A stretch of 64,000 bases of DNA from Saprospiraceae bacterium (GCA_021738725.1 JAIPBE010000005.1:92802-156801); one strand, 5' to 3'; shown: positions 43,196 to 51,835, counted from the stretch's first letter. The notes: generated by a model from the letters alone, not told the origin. A program made the numbers and translations.

Positions 43196-45478
43196 ATGGG
43201 GAAGCAAATTCCAACCACCACCTCATTCCATCTTCCTGATGGTCGGGAGGTCATTCTGGAGACCGGAAAATTGGCCACACAGGCTGATGGTTCGGTTGTC
43301 GTACGTTGTGGCAACACGATGATACTCGCTACAGTGGTCTCCGCCATGGAGCCACGTCCAGGAGCACCCTTTTTTCCACTATCTGTTGACTATCAGGAGC
43401 GTTTTGCTGCTGCGGGACGTATCCCGGGCAACTTTTTCCGTCGCGAAACCCGACTGAATGACCATGAAGTTCTGATCTGTCGTCTGATCGACCGGGCTAT
43501 TCGGCCGTTGTTTCCGGATGGCTATATGAATGACACACAAGTCATTCTCAACCTGATCTCAACCGACCTGGATGTACCACCGGATGCATTTGCAGCCCTG
43601 GCTGCCTCCGCGGCCCTTTGGGTTTCCAATATTCCATGGACTGGACCTATCTCCGAAGTTCGTGTGGCCAAGATCAACGGCACCTATCATATCAACCCGA
43701 ACAAGTCGGCTCTGGAAGATGCAACGATGGATATCATTGTCGCGGCGACTGAGGCAGATGTCATGATGGTTGAAGGTGAAATGAAAGAATGCTCCGAGCA
43801 GGAACTGATCGATGCGATCCGTTTCGGACATGACGCCATCAAAACACAGATTGCTGCGCAACACGCGCTGGCACAATTGGTCGGTGAAAAAGCGACCGTC
43901 AAGCGTGTTCGACCCGAAGCTGAAGCCGATGCGGAAATAGAAGCCGCTGTGGCGGCCTTTGCCAAGGACAAAATCCTGGAAGTTGCCAAAGGCGCCCTGG
44001 ACAAAGGCACTCGTAAAGACCGCTTTAAGGCCATCTACGAGGAATACAAGGAAAAAGTGACCGCCGAAAAAGGCGAAGAGTATATCGCGGAAAAAGGCGG
44101 CCTTATGGCCACCTATTTCGACAAACTGAAGAAAAAGGTGATCCGCCAGATGGTTCTGGACACATCTATCCGACTGGATGGACGTCGTCTGGACGAGATC
44201 CGGGATATCTGGACAGAGGTGGATTATTTGCCGACCACCCATGGCTCTGCGATTTTCACACGTGGTGAAACACAGGCCCTGACCTCACTGACACTGGGTA
44301 CCAAGACGGATGCCGCCATGGTTGACACCGCTCAGGAATTCGGATTTTCCAGATTCCTGTTGCACTATAATTTTCCCGGATTTTCCGTTGGTGAAGTGAA
44401 GCCTCAGCGCGGTCCTGGCCGTCGTGAAGTGGGTCACGCCAATCTGGCCGCCCGCTCATTAAAGCAGGTGATGCCGGAAGATTTTCCCTATACCGTCCGG
44501 ATCGTATCCGACATCCTGGAATCGAATGGCTCTTCTTCTATGGCAACAGTTTGTGCCGGTGCCCTGGCAATGATGGATGGCGGTGTACCTATCCGCAGTG
44601 CCGTTTCTGGTATTGCCATGGGTATGATCGCTGAAGGCAACCGGGTAGCTATCCTCTCTGACATTCTCGGAGATGAGGATGCACTGGGTGATATGGACTT
44701 CAAGGTCACTGGTACCGAAAAAGGGATCTGTGCCTGTCAAATGGATATCAAGATCGATGGCCTGCCATATGAGCAACTGGAAAAAGCGCTTGAACAAGCC
44801 CGTCAGGGTCGGTTGCACATCTTGAAGGAAATGGCCAAGACATTGGCTGTTCCAAATGAGGATCTCAAGCCACACGCTCCACGCATTGTGGAGCTCGTCA
44901 TCGACAAGTCCTTCATTGGCGCGGTGATCGGACCTGGTGGTAAGATCATCCAGGAGATGCAGGAGATCACCAAGACCACGATCAACATCGAAGAAAGAGA
45001 CGGCAAAGGATATGTTCAGATCTCATCCAGTAACAAGGAGGATATCGACAATGCTGTGGGACGGATCAAAATGATCACCCACGTACCTGAAATCGGTGAT
45101 GTATATGATGCAGTTGTCGTTTCCTTGCAGCCTTATGGCTGCTTTGTAGACTTCCAGGGCAAGAGTGGCCTGTTGCATATTTCCGAGATCACCTGGGAAC
45201 GCCTGGATCGCGTCGAAGATGCGTTGAATGAAGGCGATACGCTCCAGGTGAAGCTGATCGATATCGATGAGCGGACGGGTAAATTCCGTCTCAGCCGGAA
45301 GGTCCTCCTGCCACGCCCGGAAGGGATGTCTGAAGATGATCGCCCACCGCGCCGTGAAGGCGGAGGTGACCGCGGAGGTGACCGCGGCGGTGACAGAGGT
45401 GGCCGTGGCGGAGATCGCGGTGGAGATCGCGGTGGCAACCGTGGCGGCGGCGGCGGTGGATACCGTGGTGGCCGTTAA
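43196..45478 (+). CDS. pnp: Polyribonucleotide nucleotidyltransferase (PNPase) with RGG-rich tail
   Basis: PNPase degrades RNA 3'-to-5' with phosphate. The 760-residue protein has the first RNase PH domain (about 15-145), a helical linker, the second RNase PH domain with 'TRGETQALTSLTLGTKTDAA' and 'FSVGEVKPQRGPGRREVGH', and a KH domain from about 562 ('SFIGAVIGPGGKIIQEM'). An S1 domain begins near 633 ('GDVYDAVVVSLQPYGCFVDF'). From about 715 the C-terminus is a low-complexity tail of repeated RGGD/RGG units, longer than the usual PNPase end. Such RGG tails bind RNA or drive condensation in other proteins. ATG 43196 gives a normal N-terminus. Confidence 0.97.
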   Translation: MGKQIPTTTSFHLPDGREVILETGKLATQADGSVVVRCGNTMILATVVSAMEPRPGAPFFPLSVDYQERFAAAGRIPGNFFRRETRLNDHEVLICRLIDRAIRPLFPDGYMNDTQVILNLISTDLDVPPDAFAALAASAALWVSNIPWTGPISEVRVAKINGTYHINPNKSALEDATMDIIVAATEADVMMVEGEMKECSEQELIDAIRFGHDAIKTQIAAQHALAQLVGEKATVKRVRPEAEADAEIEAAVAAFAKDKILEVAKGALDKGTRKDRFKAIYEEYKEKVTAEKGEEYIAEKGGLMATYFDKLKKKVIRQMVLDTSIRLDGRRLDEIRDIWTEVDYLPTTHGSAIFTRGETQALTSLTLGTKTDAAMVDTAQEFGFSRFLLHYNFPGFSVGEVKPQRGPGRREVGHANLAARSLKQVMPEDFPYTVRIVSDILESNGSSSMATVCAGALAMMDGGVPIRSAVSGIAMGMIAEGNRVAILSDILGDEDALGDMDFKVTGTEKGICACQMDIKIDGLPYEQLEKALEQARQGRLHILKEMAKTLAVPNEDLKPHAPRIVELVIDKSFIGAVIGPGGKIIQEMQEITKTTINIEERDGKGYVQISSSNKEDIDNAVGRIKMITHVPEIGDVYDAVVVSLQPYGCFVDFQGKSGLLHISEITWERLDRVEDALNEGDTLQVKLIDIDERTGKFRLSRKVLLPRPEGMSEDDRPPRREGGGDRGGDRGGDRGGRGGDRGGDRGGNRGGGGGGYRGGR

Positions 45479-45506
45479 ACCAGAAGCAAACCACTGAATC
45501 GATACA

Positions 45507-45540
45507 GGAGCCATTCGCCTACGGGCGGGTGGCTTCTTTT
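45507..45540 (+). terminator. Intrinsic terminator after pnp
   Basis: agccattcgcc / ggcgggtggct pairs over 11 bp (two G-U) around a TACG loop and is followed by tctttta, about 30 nt past the pnp stop. Confidence 0.85.
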
Positions 45541-45570
45541 ATTATCCCTGATTTGCCCTATCTTGATCCC

Positions 45571-46233
45571 ATGTGGTACTGGCGATGCATCCTCGCAGTC
45601 TGTCTCTTTTCTTCTTGCGTCGGACAACGGCAGATCTATCCGTTGGTCGAAAGCGAATCCGCCGTCGGCATTCAGGCTGGCGGTCCACTTATCCAATTGG
45701 GTGATGCCATCCTGCCTATTCCATTTTCTGCCCTGTATGCGGCCAGAGGATTGGCGCATGGTTGGATGGCAGACTTAGGCATCCATACCTCCGCCTTATT
45801 GTACAAAACCATCTATCTGGATCCCGGAGCCCAAAAGACATTTGCATTTCCGTCTGGTATCCGGCCCGGGCTCAACACCGGAATACGCCTTAATACCATG
45901 ACCGATCTTTCTCTCCAGCGATGGCGATTCTACCCCCAGGCAGACCTGCATTTATGGTGGGCCGACACCCCCAACCGGCATTTGGGCTATATCGGGATGA
46001 GTCACTGGTTTGACCCGCACCGTGAACAGGCCAGAGAGCGATCCACCTACAAGTTGTGGCGGCCAGCTGTCTATATCGGATACCAATACCGACGGAATGA
46101 CTGGGATTTCAGCCTGGAGTCCAAATGGCTGGCTCCCGGAACGGATAATCGCTTCAATGCCATCGAATATCAGGCACCCGCTCACCAGGGTGCACTGGGC
46201 TTCTACCTCACCGTCCAATACCGATTTCTATGA
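45571..46233 (+). CDS. Putative lipoprotein or outer-membrane beta-structured protein
   Basis: About 220 residues from ATG 45571; the track start at 45529 lies in the terminator tail. The N-terminus 'MWYWRCILAVCLFSSC' looks like a lipoprotein signal with Cys16. The rest is rich in aromatic residues and alternating beta-type segments ('RFYPQADLHLWWADT', 'WRPAVYIGYQYRRNDWDFSLE') and ends 'LGFYLTVQYRFL'. A terminal aromatic like this is common in outer-membrane beta-barrels. I do not recognise the family. Its stop overlaps the ATG of the next gene (ATGA), so the two are translated together. Confidence 0.7.
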   Translation: MWYWRCILAVCLFSSCVGQRQIYPLVESESAVGIQAGGPLIQLGDAILPIPFSALYAARGLAHGWMADLGIHTSALLYKTIYLDPGAQKTFAFPSGIRPGLNTGIRLNTMTDLSLQRWRFYPQADLHLWWADTPNRHLGYIGMSHWFDPHREQARERSTYKLWRPAVYIGYQYRRNDWDFSLESKWLAPGTDNRFNAIEYQAPAHQGALGFYLTVQYRFL

Positions 46234-47120
46234 GGCACTTCCTGCAGTTTATTGCGATGGCTACCATCCTGATGGCAACGGGATGTCTTCGTCTGGACGA
46301 CTACCTGTTCAATCCAGCATCCATAGATGCATACTATCTCGATGACTATACCGGGAAAGTAGATTTTCGGCTGCCCCCGGAGGACCACATACCTGACAGT
46401 CTCATTCACTGGGTGCCTCTCATCAGCTCCACAAATGGCAAATCCGTCAACATCCAGGGTCTCTATGTCGGAGATCTGGCAACGATAACGCAGGACACGA
46501 TCATCTTGTATTGCCACGGAAACCGGGATCACCTTGATTTCTACTGGCCGAGGATTCAATTGCTCGCCCAAACCCGCTTCGATCACAGATATGGTGTCAT
46601 GTCTCTCGATTATCAGGGATATGGCTTATCTGCAGGTACGCCGAGTCAGAATGGAATCATTGAAGATGCATTTACGGCCCTGGACTGGCTGATCGATCGA
46701 GGTGTTTCACCAGACAAGATCATCGTTTATGGATTCTCAATGGGATCTATTCCCGCTGTTGCATTGGCCGGTTCTGCGACCCTTTCTGGAAGGGGTGGAT
46801 TGATCCTTGAGGCACCTTTGGCCAGCAGTGAAACGTTGGTGCAGGATGGTTCTACTCTTACACTCCCCGCCAGTTTTCTTCTGGATCTCGATTTCGACAA
46901 TATTGCCGGTATGGCCATGATCAGCCAACCCCTCTTGTGGATCCATGGAGAGGACGACCAGACCACGGCCATTCGTACGCATGGAGAGCCTGTCTTTCAG
47001 GCGTATAAAGGTGTGCGATCCACAGCCATCCGATTGCCGGGAGGCGCGCATGACGATCTGCCGGTTGTGCTTGGTTTTACGGCCTATCTCCAGGCCGTAG
47101 AGAAGGTCTTAGCCCCATAA
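46230..47120 (+). CDS. Alpha/beta-hydrolase fold lipoprotein
   Basis: 296 residues with signal and lipobox ('FIAMATILMATGC', Cys19), so probably lipid-anchored in the periplasm. The hydrolase fold shows the strand and oxyanion region 'IILYCHGNRDHLDFYWPR', the nucleophile elbow 'GFSMGS' (Ser near residue 170), an acid in 'HGEDDQTT' and a His in 'LPGGAHDDLP'. It resembles the BEM46-like serine hydrolases. Substrate unknown. It is translationally coupled to the upstream putative lipoprotein through an ATGA overlap. Confidence 0.88.
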   Translation: MRHFLQFIAMATILMATGCLRLDDYLFNPASIDAYYLDDYTGKVDFRLPPEDHIPDSLIHWVPLISSTNGKSVNIQGLYVGDLATITQDTIILYCHGNRDHLDFYWPRIQLLAQTRFDHRYGVMSLDYQGYGLSAGTPSQNGIIEDAFTALDWLIDRGVSPDKIIVYGFSMGSIPAVALAGSATLSGRGGLILEAPLASSETLVQDGSTLTLPASFLLDLDFDNIAGMAMISQPLLWIHGEDDQTTAIRTHGEPVFQAYKGVRSTAIRLPGGAHDDLPVVLGFTAYLQAVEKVLAP

Positions 47121-47157
47121 TCAAATCATTTGCTTCCAACATGTATATGTATAGCAC

Positions 47158-47178
47158 CCATGTTAATACTTAACATGG
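47158..47178. repeat. Perfect 9-bp dyad (operator-like)
   Basis: CCATGTTAA-tac-TTAACATGG, with no T run after it, lies 38 nt past the hydrolase stop and about 100 nt before the promoter of the small ORF. It could be a regulator binding site or an mRNA 3' hairpin. Confidence 0.4.
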
Positions 47179-47273
47179 AATGGATTCAATATGCATAATG
47201 CTCTGCCTCATAACGTATTGATTTAATAGGCAAAAACACATCTGTTTTTTGATAAACTTTTTTACAAATAGTA

Positions 47274-47304
47274 TTTGATTTAATATTAGAAAGTGATATA
47301 TTTG
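47274..47304 (+). promoter_or_regulatory. Promoter of the 53-residue ORF
   Basis: TTTG (47274-47277), a 19-nt spacer and TATATTTG (47297-47304) form a perfect Bacteroidota promoter in an AT-rich gap. The expected start of transcription is near 47311, giving a leader of about 70 nt. Confidence 0.8.
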
Positions 47305-47379
47305 TACTGTTGATCCGGATAGCTCTGGCTTTGATCTCATCCGGCAACTGATTGTAATCCCTTTCCCGAACCAAATCCC

Positions 47380-47541
47380 ATGAACATGGTTCATCTTGAC
47401 ATTTATCCAAAGCCGACACCCCAGGAGGTGCAGAAGATCCTGGCCGATCTGGAGTCCACTCAGGACCAAAAGATCAAAGACCAAATTGCCGTGGTTTGTA
47501 TCATGTGCATCGGTCTTTTCGGCCTGTTGATTTCTCTTTAA
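47380..47541 (+). CDS. 53-residue tail-anchored small membrane protein
   Basis: Too short for the ORF track. ATG 47380 (or 47386) to TAA 47541 encodes a soluble amphipathic half ('DIYPKPTPQEVQKILADLES') and then one C-terminal membrane helix ('IAVVCIMCIGLFGLLISL') with two Cys. The gene has a perfect promoter 76 nt upstream and a strong terminator 33 nt downstream, so it is a complete monocistronic unit. I know no family for it. A small membrane regulator is possible, but that is speculation. The overlapping minus-strand ORF of 163 residues looks spurious by comparison. Confidence 0.7.
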   Translation: MNMVHLDIYPKPTPQEVQKILADLESTQDQKIKDQIAVVCIMCIGLFGLLISL

Positions 47542-47573
47542 ATCCTGGAATGATCGGTAGTAAACACCAACCC

Positions 47574-47616
47574 GACTAAGCCTGCCTTGTCCGTCTGGCG
47601 GGCTTAGTCCTTTTTT
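47574..47616 (+). terminator. Intrinsic terminator after the 53-residue ORF
   Basis: gactaagcctgcc / ggcgggcttagtc is a 13-bp stem with one G-U and a 10-nt loop, followed by cctttttt. The inner part resembles the GC-rich palindromic boxes found elsewhere in the window. Confidence 0.9.
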
Positions 47617-47642
47617 CAACTCCCTATCTCGTATTTTGTGCC

Positions 47643-48746
47643 ATGCCGTCGAGCTGGTCAAAATCCGTGTGTATCGAATTGTTGAAACAGGCCCCTTTTC
47701 TGGCCGACCTCTTCATTCGTATACCCATCCAATCCACTCCTCTGTCGGATCAACTGACCCTCTCTATTCAGAAAGGCCATCCCTGTTTTCAGCCCCCGTC
47801 AGATCCGTCCTTCACTCCAGCACTACTATGTAAAAGCTATCATCATCTGCTGCACCTCGCGCTGGCACATCCACTTTTATCCGCCTCTATGTACGATGAT
47901 GTCACCTGGCATCTCGCTCTGGATTCGATCGTTAACCAACAGATCCCTCTGGCGGTCAGGGAATATGATCCAGCCTGTACCCTACCCGCCCAATTCCCAC
48001 CCGAGGCGTCTTTATTCCAGGCATGGACCTGGTGGTCCCAGCATCTTCACGAGGCCACCCCTCAGACACTGAGTGCCCTTGGAGAACATCAGTTATGGAG
48101 GGAGCCTGACCGGACGCTGACACTATCCACAGTCCAATCCTGGCTGTGCCCTTCAACCATGCCAGAACCTGTTCAACATATACGTGAAGAATCCTTTGGC
48201 CTGATGGAAGGTCTTGCCTGGCAAGAATGTTTGATCAACATCAGCGGCAGTTCATCGTCCACACGGTTGACTTGGACAACCAGAAAGGCATCCCGGCGCT
48301 ATGGTACCCATCCGGGTATCCGCATCCGTTCTCGGGGCAGCCTGGTTGTCATTCTGGATACCAGCGGCAGTATGAAGCCGGCAGATCTAAACGCCATTTT
48401 CGGGTTTTTACCGGAAGTCCAGCGATATTACAGAAAGATCCACATCGTGGAAAGTGATTTCAAGGTGAGGCAATCCTATTTATATCAGGGCCAGACACCT
48501 GGCCACATCGAAGGCAGGGGAGACACCTTCTTTCAACCGGCGCTGGACTATGTCCAGCAACATCTGAGACCAGACAACATCTGGTATGTGACGGATGGCC
48601 GAGGTGTTGCACCCCGGATCAAGACCCCTACCCCACTCGCGTGGATCCTTTGCGGAGACCGACCGCCCCTTGATGAATTGACATCTTTTCCTGGAATTTT
48701 GGTTCCGGTGAACATTCCGCCAACTGTTGGCGTTATTCCCACATAA
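47643..48746 (+). CDS. VWA-like domain protein (DUF2201/COG3864-like)
   Basis: A 367-residue cytosolic protein. The C-terminal third is a von Willebrand A-type fold with the metal site 'VVILDTSGSMKPADLNAIFG' (DxSGS near residue 239) and 'GRGDTFFQPALDYVQQ', as in the VWA-like proteins paired with MoxR-type AAA ATPases. The N-terminal half is helical and His/Leu-rich ('KSYHHLLHLALAHPLLSASM') and corresponds to the putative metallopeptidase domain of that family. No HExxH motif is evident, so the N-domain may be inactive. No MoxR ATPase gene is next to it, which is unusual. It is followed after 15 nt by a PspC-domain gene. Confidence 0.8.
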   Translation: MPSSWSKSVCIELLKQAPFLADLFIRIPIQSTPLSDQLTLSIQKGHPCFQPPSDPSFTPALLCKSYHHLLHLALAHPLLSASMYDDVTWHLALDSIVNQQIPLAVREYDPACTLPAQFPPEASLFQAWTWWSQHLHEATPQTLSALGEHQLWREPDRTLTLSTVQSWLCPSTMPEPVQHIREESFGLMEGLAWQECLINISGSSSSTRLTWTTRKASRRYGTHPGIRIRSRGSLVVILDTSGSMKPADLNAIFGFLPEVQRYYRKIHIVESDFKVRQSYLYQGQTPGHIEGRGDTFFQPALDYVQQHLRPDNIWYVTDGRGVAPRIKTPTPLAWILCGDRPPLDELTSFPGILVPVNIPPTVGVIPT

Positions 48747-48761
48747 ACCAGAACTCGACCT

Positions 48762-48974
48762 ATGCATTTTCGCAGTTTGATGGAACGCTCTGCCTTTGGC
48801 GTCTGCTCGTATGTCGGACAGAAGATCGGGATTGCGGCCAGCCGTGTCCGAATCTATTTCATCTACCTGTCGTTTGTGACCCTGGGCTCATCGGTCATCC
48901 TTTACCTGTTTGCATGGTTTTGGATGAACATACGCCAGTACTTGCGCCGTGGATCGTCGATCCAGTGGGAATGA
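48762..48974 (+). CDS. PspC-domain small membrane protein
   Basis: 70 residues: 'SAFGVCSYVGQKIGIAASRVRIYFIYLSFVTLGSSVILYLF' is a PspC domain with one strong membrane helix and a basic end. PspC proteins sense or stabilise the inner membrane under stress in other bacteria. It lies 15 nt behind the VWA gene and is probably co-transcribed with it. Its stop codon directly abuts the stop of the convergent DUF4159 gene. Confidence 0.9.
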   Translation: MHFRSLMERSAFGVCSYVGQKIGIAASRVRIYFIYLSFVTLGSSVILYLFAWFWMNIRQYLRRGSSIQWE

Positions 48975-49661
48975 TCATTGAGTAAATGCGTACTGAACCA
49001 GATTGGCGCCCATTTGCAGTGCCTTTCTACGAGCTTCAGGGGTATCGTGATGGACATCCAGGTCCTCCCACCCGTCGCCCAGATCGCATTCGTACGAATA
49101 ATACACCACCAAACGCCCTTCCCAGAAGAGACCAAATCCCTGAGCAGGTTTGTCATCATGCTTGTGGATCTTGGGCAAGCCATTTTTAAAGGCAAATGCC
49201 TGATCATATAAAGGATGGTTGAACGGCAACTCGATCAATTCTTGATCGGGAAAAACCGACTTCAGGGCCGTTCGGACATATGGGTCCATCCCGTAGTTGT
49301 CATCGATATGCAAAAAACCGCCACCAATCAGGTATTGACGCAGATTATCCGCTTCCTGACGGGAAAAGACAACATTGCCATGTCCGGTCATATGCACAAA
49401 TGGATAATTGAATAATTCGGCACTGCCGACCTCCACTGTGGCATAATCCGGATCCAATCTAGTGCCCAATTCCTGATTACAGAACGCACTCAAATTAGAG
49501 AGCGATGTCGGGTTGGCATACCAGTCCCCTCCACCTCCATACTTGAGTAACGCCAATTTCATATTGGCCGGCGGAAGATCAGCCATCAGCTTGCCAGTGG
49601 GAAGACAACAGGTCAAAAGGATCAGTAGTCTATAGACCATGGATAGTATGAATTTGTGCAC
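48975..49661 (-). CDS. DUF4159 domain protein, exported
   Basis: 228 residues with a signal peptide (about 1-27, 'MVYRLLILLTCCLPTGKLMA'). The DUF4159 core shows 'LALLKYGGGGDWYANPTSLSNL', 'HMTGHGNVVFSRQEADNLRQYLIGGGFLHIDD', and 'YYSYECDLGDGWEDLDVHHDT'. The fold is related to class I glutamine-amidotransferase-like domains without the catalytic triad. Function unknown, possibly structural in the periplasm. Its start overlaps the rsmE end by 32 nt (ATG 49661) or 11 nt (ATG 49640), so it is coupled to rsmE. Confidence 0.88.
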   Translation of the reverse strand: MHKFILSMVYRLLILLTCCLPTGKLMADLPPANMKLALLKYGGGGDWYANPTSLSNLSAFCNQELGTRLDPDYATVEVGSAELFNYPFVHMTGHGNVVFSRQEADNLRQYLIGGGFLHIDDNYGMDPYVRTALKSVFPDQELIELPFNHPLYDQAFAFKNGLPKIHKHDDKPAQGFGLFWEGRLVVYYSYECDLGDGWEDLDVHHDTPEARRKALQMGANLVQYAFTQ

Positions 49662-50343
49662 AGGCTATCACACCTGCTGTTTCTGTTCGCAACCGATTAT
49701 CGCCCAGGAGAACGGCTTGAAAGCCCCCCTGGATAGCAGTTTTGACCTCTTCTGGAGTAAAATCTCCTTCCGGACCGATCGCCACCACTATCGGATGACC
49801 AGGCTTATAAACGGAAGAAAGCCGTGGCAAGTTGCTCCAATCGCAGGTTGGAATCACCTTTATTCTGTCTTCTCCCGGATAAAGGTCCACCAACTGGTCA
49901 ACCGTCAGGTCTTCCGAATCAAGCAGCGGCAGGCGAAACTGCCCGGATTGCTTCATGGCGGCAACCAAGATGCGTTGCAAACGGTCAAATCGCCACCGCG
50001 TTCTTTCTGTACGCTGTGTTGCCAGCATCGAGATCCGATTCACCCCGATCTCAGTGACCTTTTCCAGAAACCACTCCAGTCGTGCAGCCTGCTTTGGAGG
50101 TGCGAGGGCAAGATGAATGTCCACACCCCATGGTGAGGGCCCTGGCACCGGATCAAGCAGCGTCAACATGGCCGCTTTCCGATCGGCAAGGGTGATCTCT
50201 GCTGTCCAACCACGTCCGGATCCATCAGTCACCAGTACCTGGTCTCCTTTGCGTTTTCGCAATACCTGAAGGAGATGTCCAGACTCATCTGCGTCGAGGA
50301 AGGCACTCCCCCCTTCTATCCTGATGGAATAGGCCAATGTCAT
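49630..50343 (-). CDS. rsmE: 16S rRNA (uracil1498-N3)-methyltransferase
   Basis: RsmE methylates N3 of U1498 in 16S rRNA. From ATG 50343 ('MTLAYSIRIEGGSAFLDADE') the protein has 237 residues. The N-terminal PUA-like part is followed by a SPOUT knot with 'ALAPPKQAARLEWFLEKVTEIGV', 'AMKQSGQFRLP' and the SAM-binding 'VAIGPEGDFTPEE...LLGDNRLRTETAG'. The track start at 50388 adds 15 residues not expected in the family. It is divergent from rseP and overlaps the DUF4159 start downstream. Confidence 0.95.
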   Translation of the reverse strand: MTLAYSIRIEGGSAFLDADESGHLLQVLRKRKGDQVLVTDGSGRGWTAEITLADRKAAMLTLLDPVPGPSPWGVDIHLALAPPKQAARLEWFLEKVTEIGVNRISMLATQRTERTRWRFDRLQRILVAAMKQSGQFRLPLLDSEDLTVDQLVDLYPGEDRIKVIPTCDWSNLPRLSSVYKPGHPIVVAIGPEGDFTPEEVKTAIQGGFQAVLLGDNRLRTETAGVIACAQIHTIHGL

Positions 50344-50434
50344 CCAAATGCTTTTGGCCAATGTACGGGTTCCGGAAAACTTTCTCACCTCCAGTATCGT
50401 TCGGAAGGAAGGTTCACAGAATGAGGGGAATCCC

Positions 50435-50442
50435 TACCTTTG
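50435..50442 (+). promoter_or_regulatory. Candidate -7 element for rseP
   Basis: TACCTTTG 46 nt before ATG 50489. A -33 site is weak (TTC). The element lies inside the longer track ORF (50348) and supports the later start. Confidence 0.5.
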
Positions 50443-50488
50443 CGCCCTGGCCAAACATTGGTCCAGATCAATCAGAGGAAAATCTTCC

Positions 50489-51826
50489 ATGGAAATAGCC
50501 ATTAAAATTCTACAGCTGATCACCAGCCTCTCCTTGCTTATCGTCTTGCATGAGCTCGGACACTTCCTGCCTGCCAGGTGGTTCAAGACCCGGGTAGAGA
50601 AATTCTACCTCTTTTTTGATCCGTATTTCTCGGTTCTGAAGAAGAAGATCGGCGAGACTGAATATGGTATCGGATGGATCCCGTTGGGCGGCTACGTCAA
50701 GATCTCCGGGATGATCGACGAAAGTATGGACAAAGAACAGATGGCGGGACCTCCACAACCCTGGGAGTTTCGTTCCAAACCAGCCTGGCAGCGCCTGATC
50801 ATTATGCTGGGTGGTGTGACCGTCAACTTCATACTCGGGTTTTTTATCTTCAGCATGATGTATTTTGCCTGGGGCCGAGACTACCTTCCAGCTGAAAATG
50901 TCAAGTATGGTATCGCTGTTGACTCACTCGGCAAGACGTTGGGCCTCCAAGATGGTGACCGAGTGCTTCGCGTGGGAGACCTGCCGATGGATGAGTTTTC
51001 CGATCGCACGGTGGTCAAGGAGATCCTGATCCACAATGCACCGACAATTACAGTCAACCGCGATGGCAGGGATATCAACCTCCCTGTACCTGATGGAACA
51101 GCAGCCAAGCTGGCCAATAGCGCCAACAAAAACAAGCCTCTCTTTACGATCCGAATCCCTTTTATTGCCGACACTGTCCTCACGGATTCTCCGGCTGCAA
51201 AAGGCGGCATGCTTCCGAACGACCAGATCATCGAGGTGGATCATATGCCCACTCCGTACTATCATAATTTCAAGCGGGCCATTGCTGACAAGGCAGGGCA
51301 AGCGGTACAGATTGGCGTCCTTCGGGGCTTGGACACGTTACAGTTGGCCATGACCGCCAGTGATCAGGCCATGATCGGTGTCGGACCTTATTACTACGAT
51401 CATTATTTCCAGTTTGAAACCCAGGAATACACCTTGCTTCAAGCGCTTCCCGCGGGTGTTGTCCGCGGTTGGGATTTTCTCACGTCACAGGTCAAAGCCT
51501 TTGGTCAGATGTTCCGGGGAAAGATCAATGCATCGGACAGTCTGGGTGGGTTCATTACCATTTACGACATGTTTCCGGCACAATGGAACTGGCATGACTT
51601 CTGGAATATGACAGCCATCCTGTCCCTGATCCTGGCCTTCATGAACCTGTTGCCGATTCCGGCCCTGGATGGAGGACATGTGATCTTCTTGCTTTGGGAA
51701 GTGGTCACCGGTCGTAAAGTCAGTGATAAGGTCATGGAATATGCAACATTGGTGGGCTTCATCCTGGTAATCGGTTTGGTTTTGTATGCCAATGGACTGG
51801 ATATCTTCCGGATGTTCAGCAAGTAG
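50489..51826 (+). CDS. rseP: RIP metalloprotease RseP (site-2 protease)
   Basis: A 445-residue intramembrane zinc protease. The zinc site 'LHELGHF' is at residues 21-25 inside the first membrane helix. The second catalytic motif is 'MNLLPIPALDGGH' near the C-terminus. Two PDZ domains lie between them ('VKYGIAVDSLGKTLGLQDGD' and 'VLTDSPAAKGGMLPNDQIIEV'). RseP cuts anti-sigma factors and signal-peptide remnants within the membrane. ATG 50489 ('MEIAIKILQLITSLSLLIVL') puts HExxH at the normal distance. It is followed after 9 nt by the hscB gene. Confidence 0.96.
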   Translation: MEIAIKILQLITSLSLLIVLHELGHFLPARWFKTRVEKFYLFFDPYFSVLKKKIGETEYGIGWIPLGGYVKISGMIDESMDKEQMAGPPQPWEFRSKPAWQRLIIMLGGVTVNFILGFFIFSMMYFAWGRDYLPAENVKYGIAVDSLGKTLGLQDGDRVLRVGDLPMDEFSDRTVVKEILIHNAPTITVNRDGRDINLPVPDGTAAKLANSANKNKPLFTIRIPFIADTVLTDSPAAKGGMLPNDQIIEVDHMPTPYYHNFKRAIADKAGQAVQIGVLRGLDTLQLAMTASDQAMIGVGPYYYDHYFQFETQEYTLLQALPAGVVRGWDFLTSQVKAFGQMFRGKINASDSLGGFITIYDMFPAQWNWHDFWNMTAILSLILAFMNLLPIPALDGGHVIFLLWEVVTGRKVSDKVMEYATLVGFILVIGLVLYANGLDIFRMFSK

Positions 51827-51835
51827 AACGACAGC

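Noticed and set aside
43559-44242. 227-residue minus-strand ORF inside pnp
   Set aside because: Shadow of the PNPase coding sequence.
47170-47661. 163-residue minus-strand ORF
   Set aside because: It overlaps the promoter, small ORF and terminator of a plus-strand unit in reverse. The protein has odd composition and no recognisable domain.
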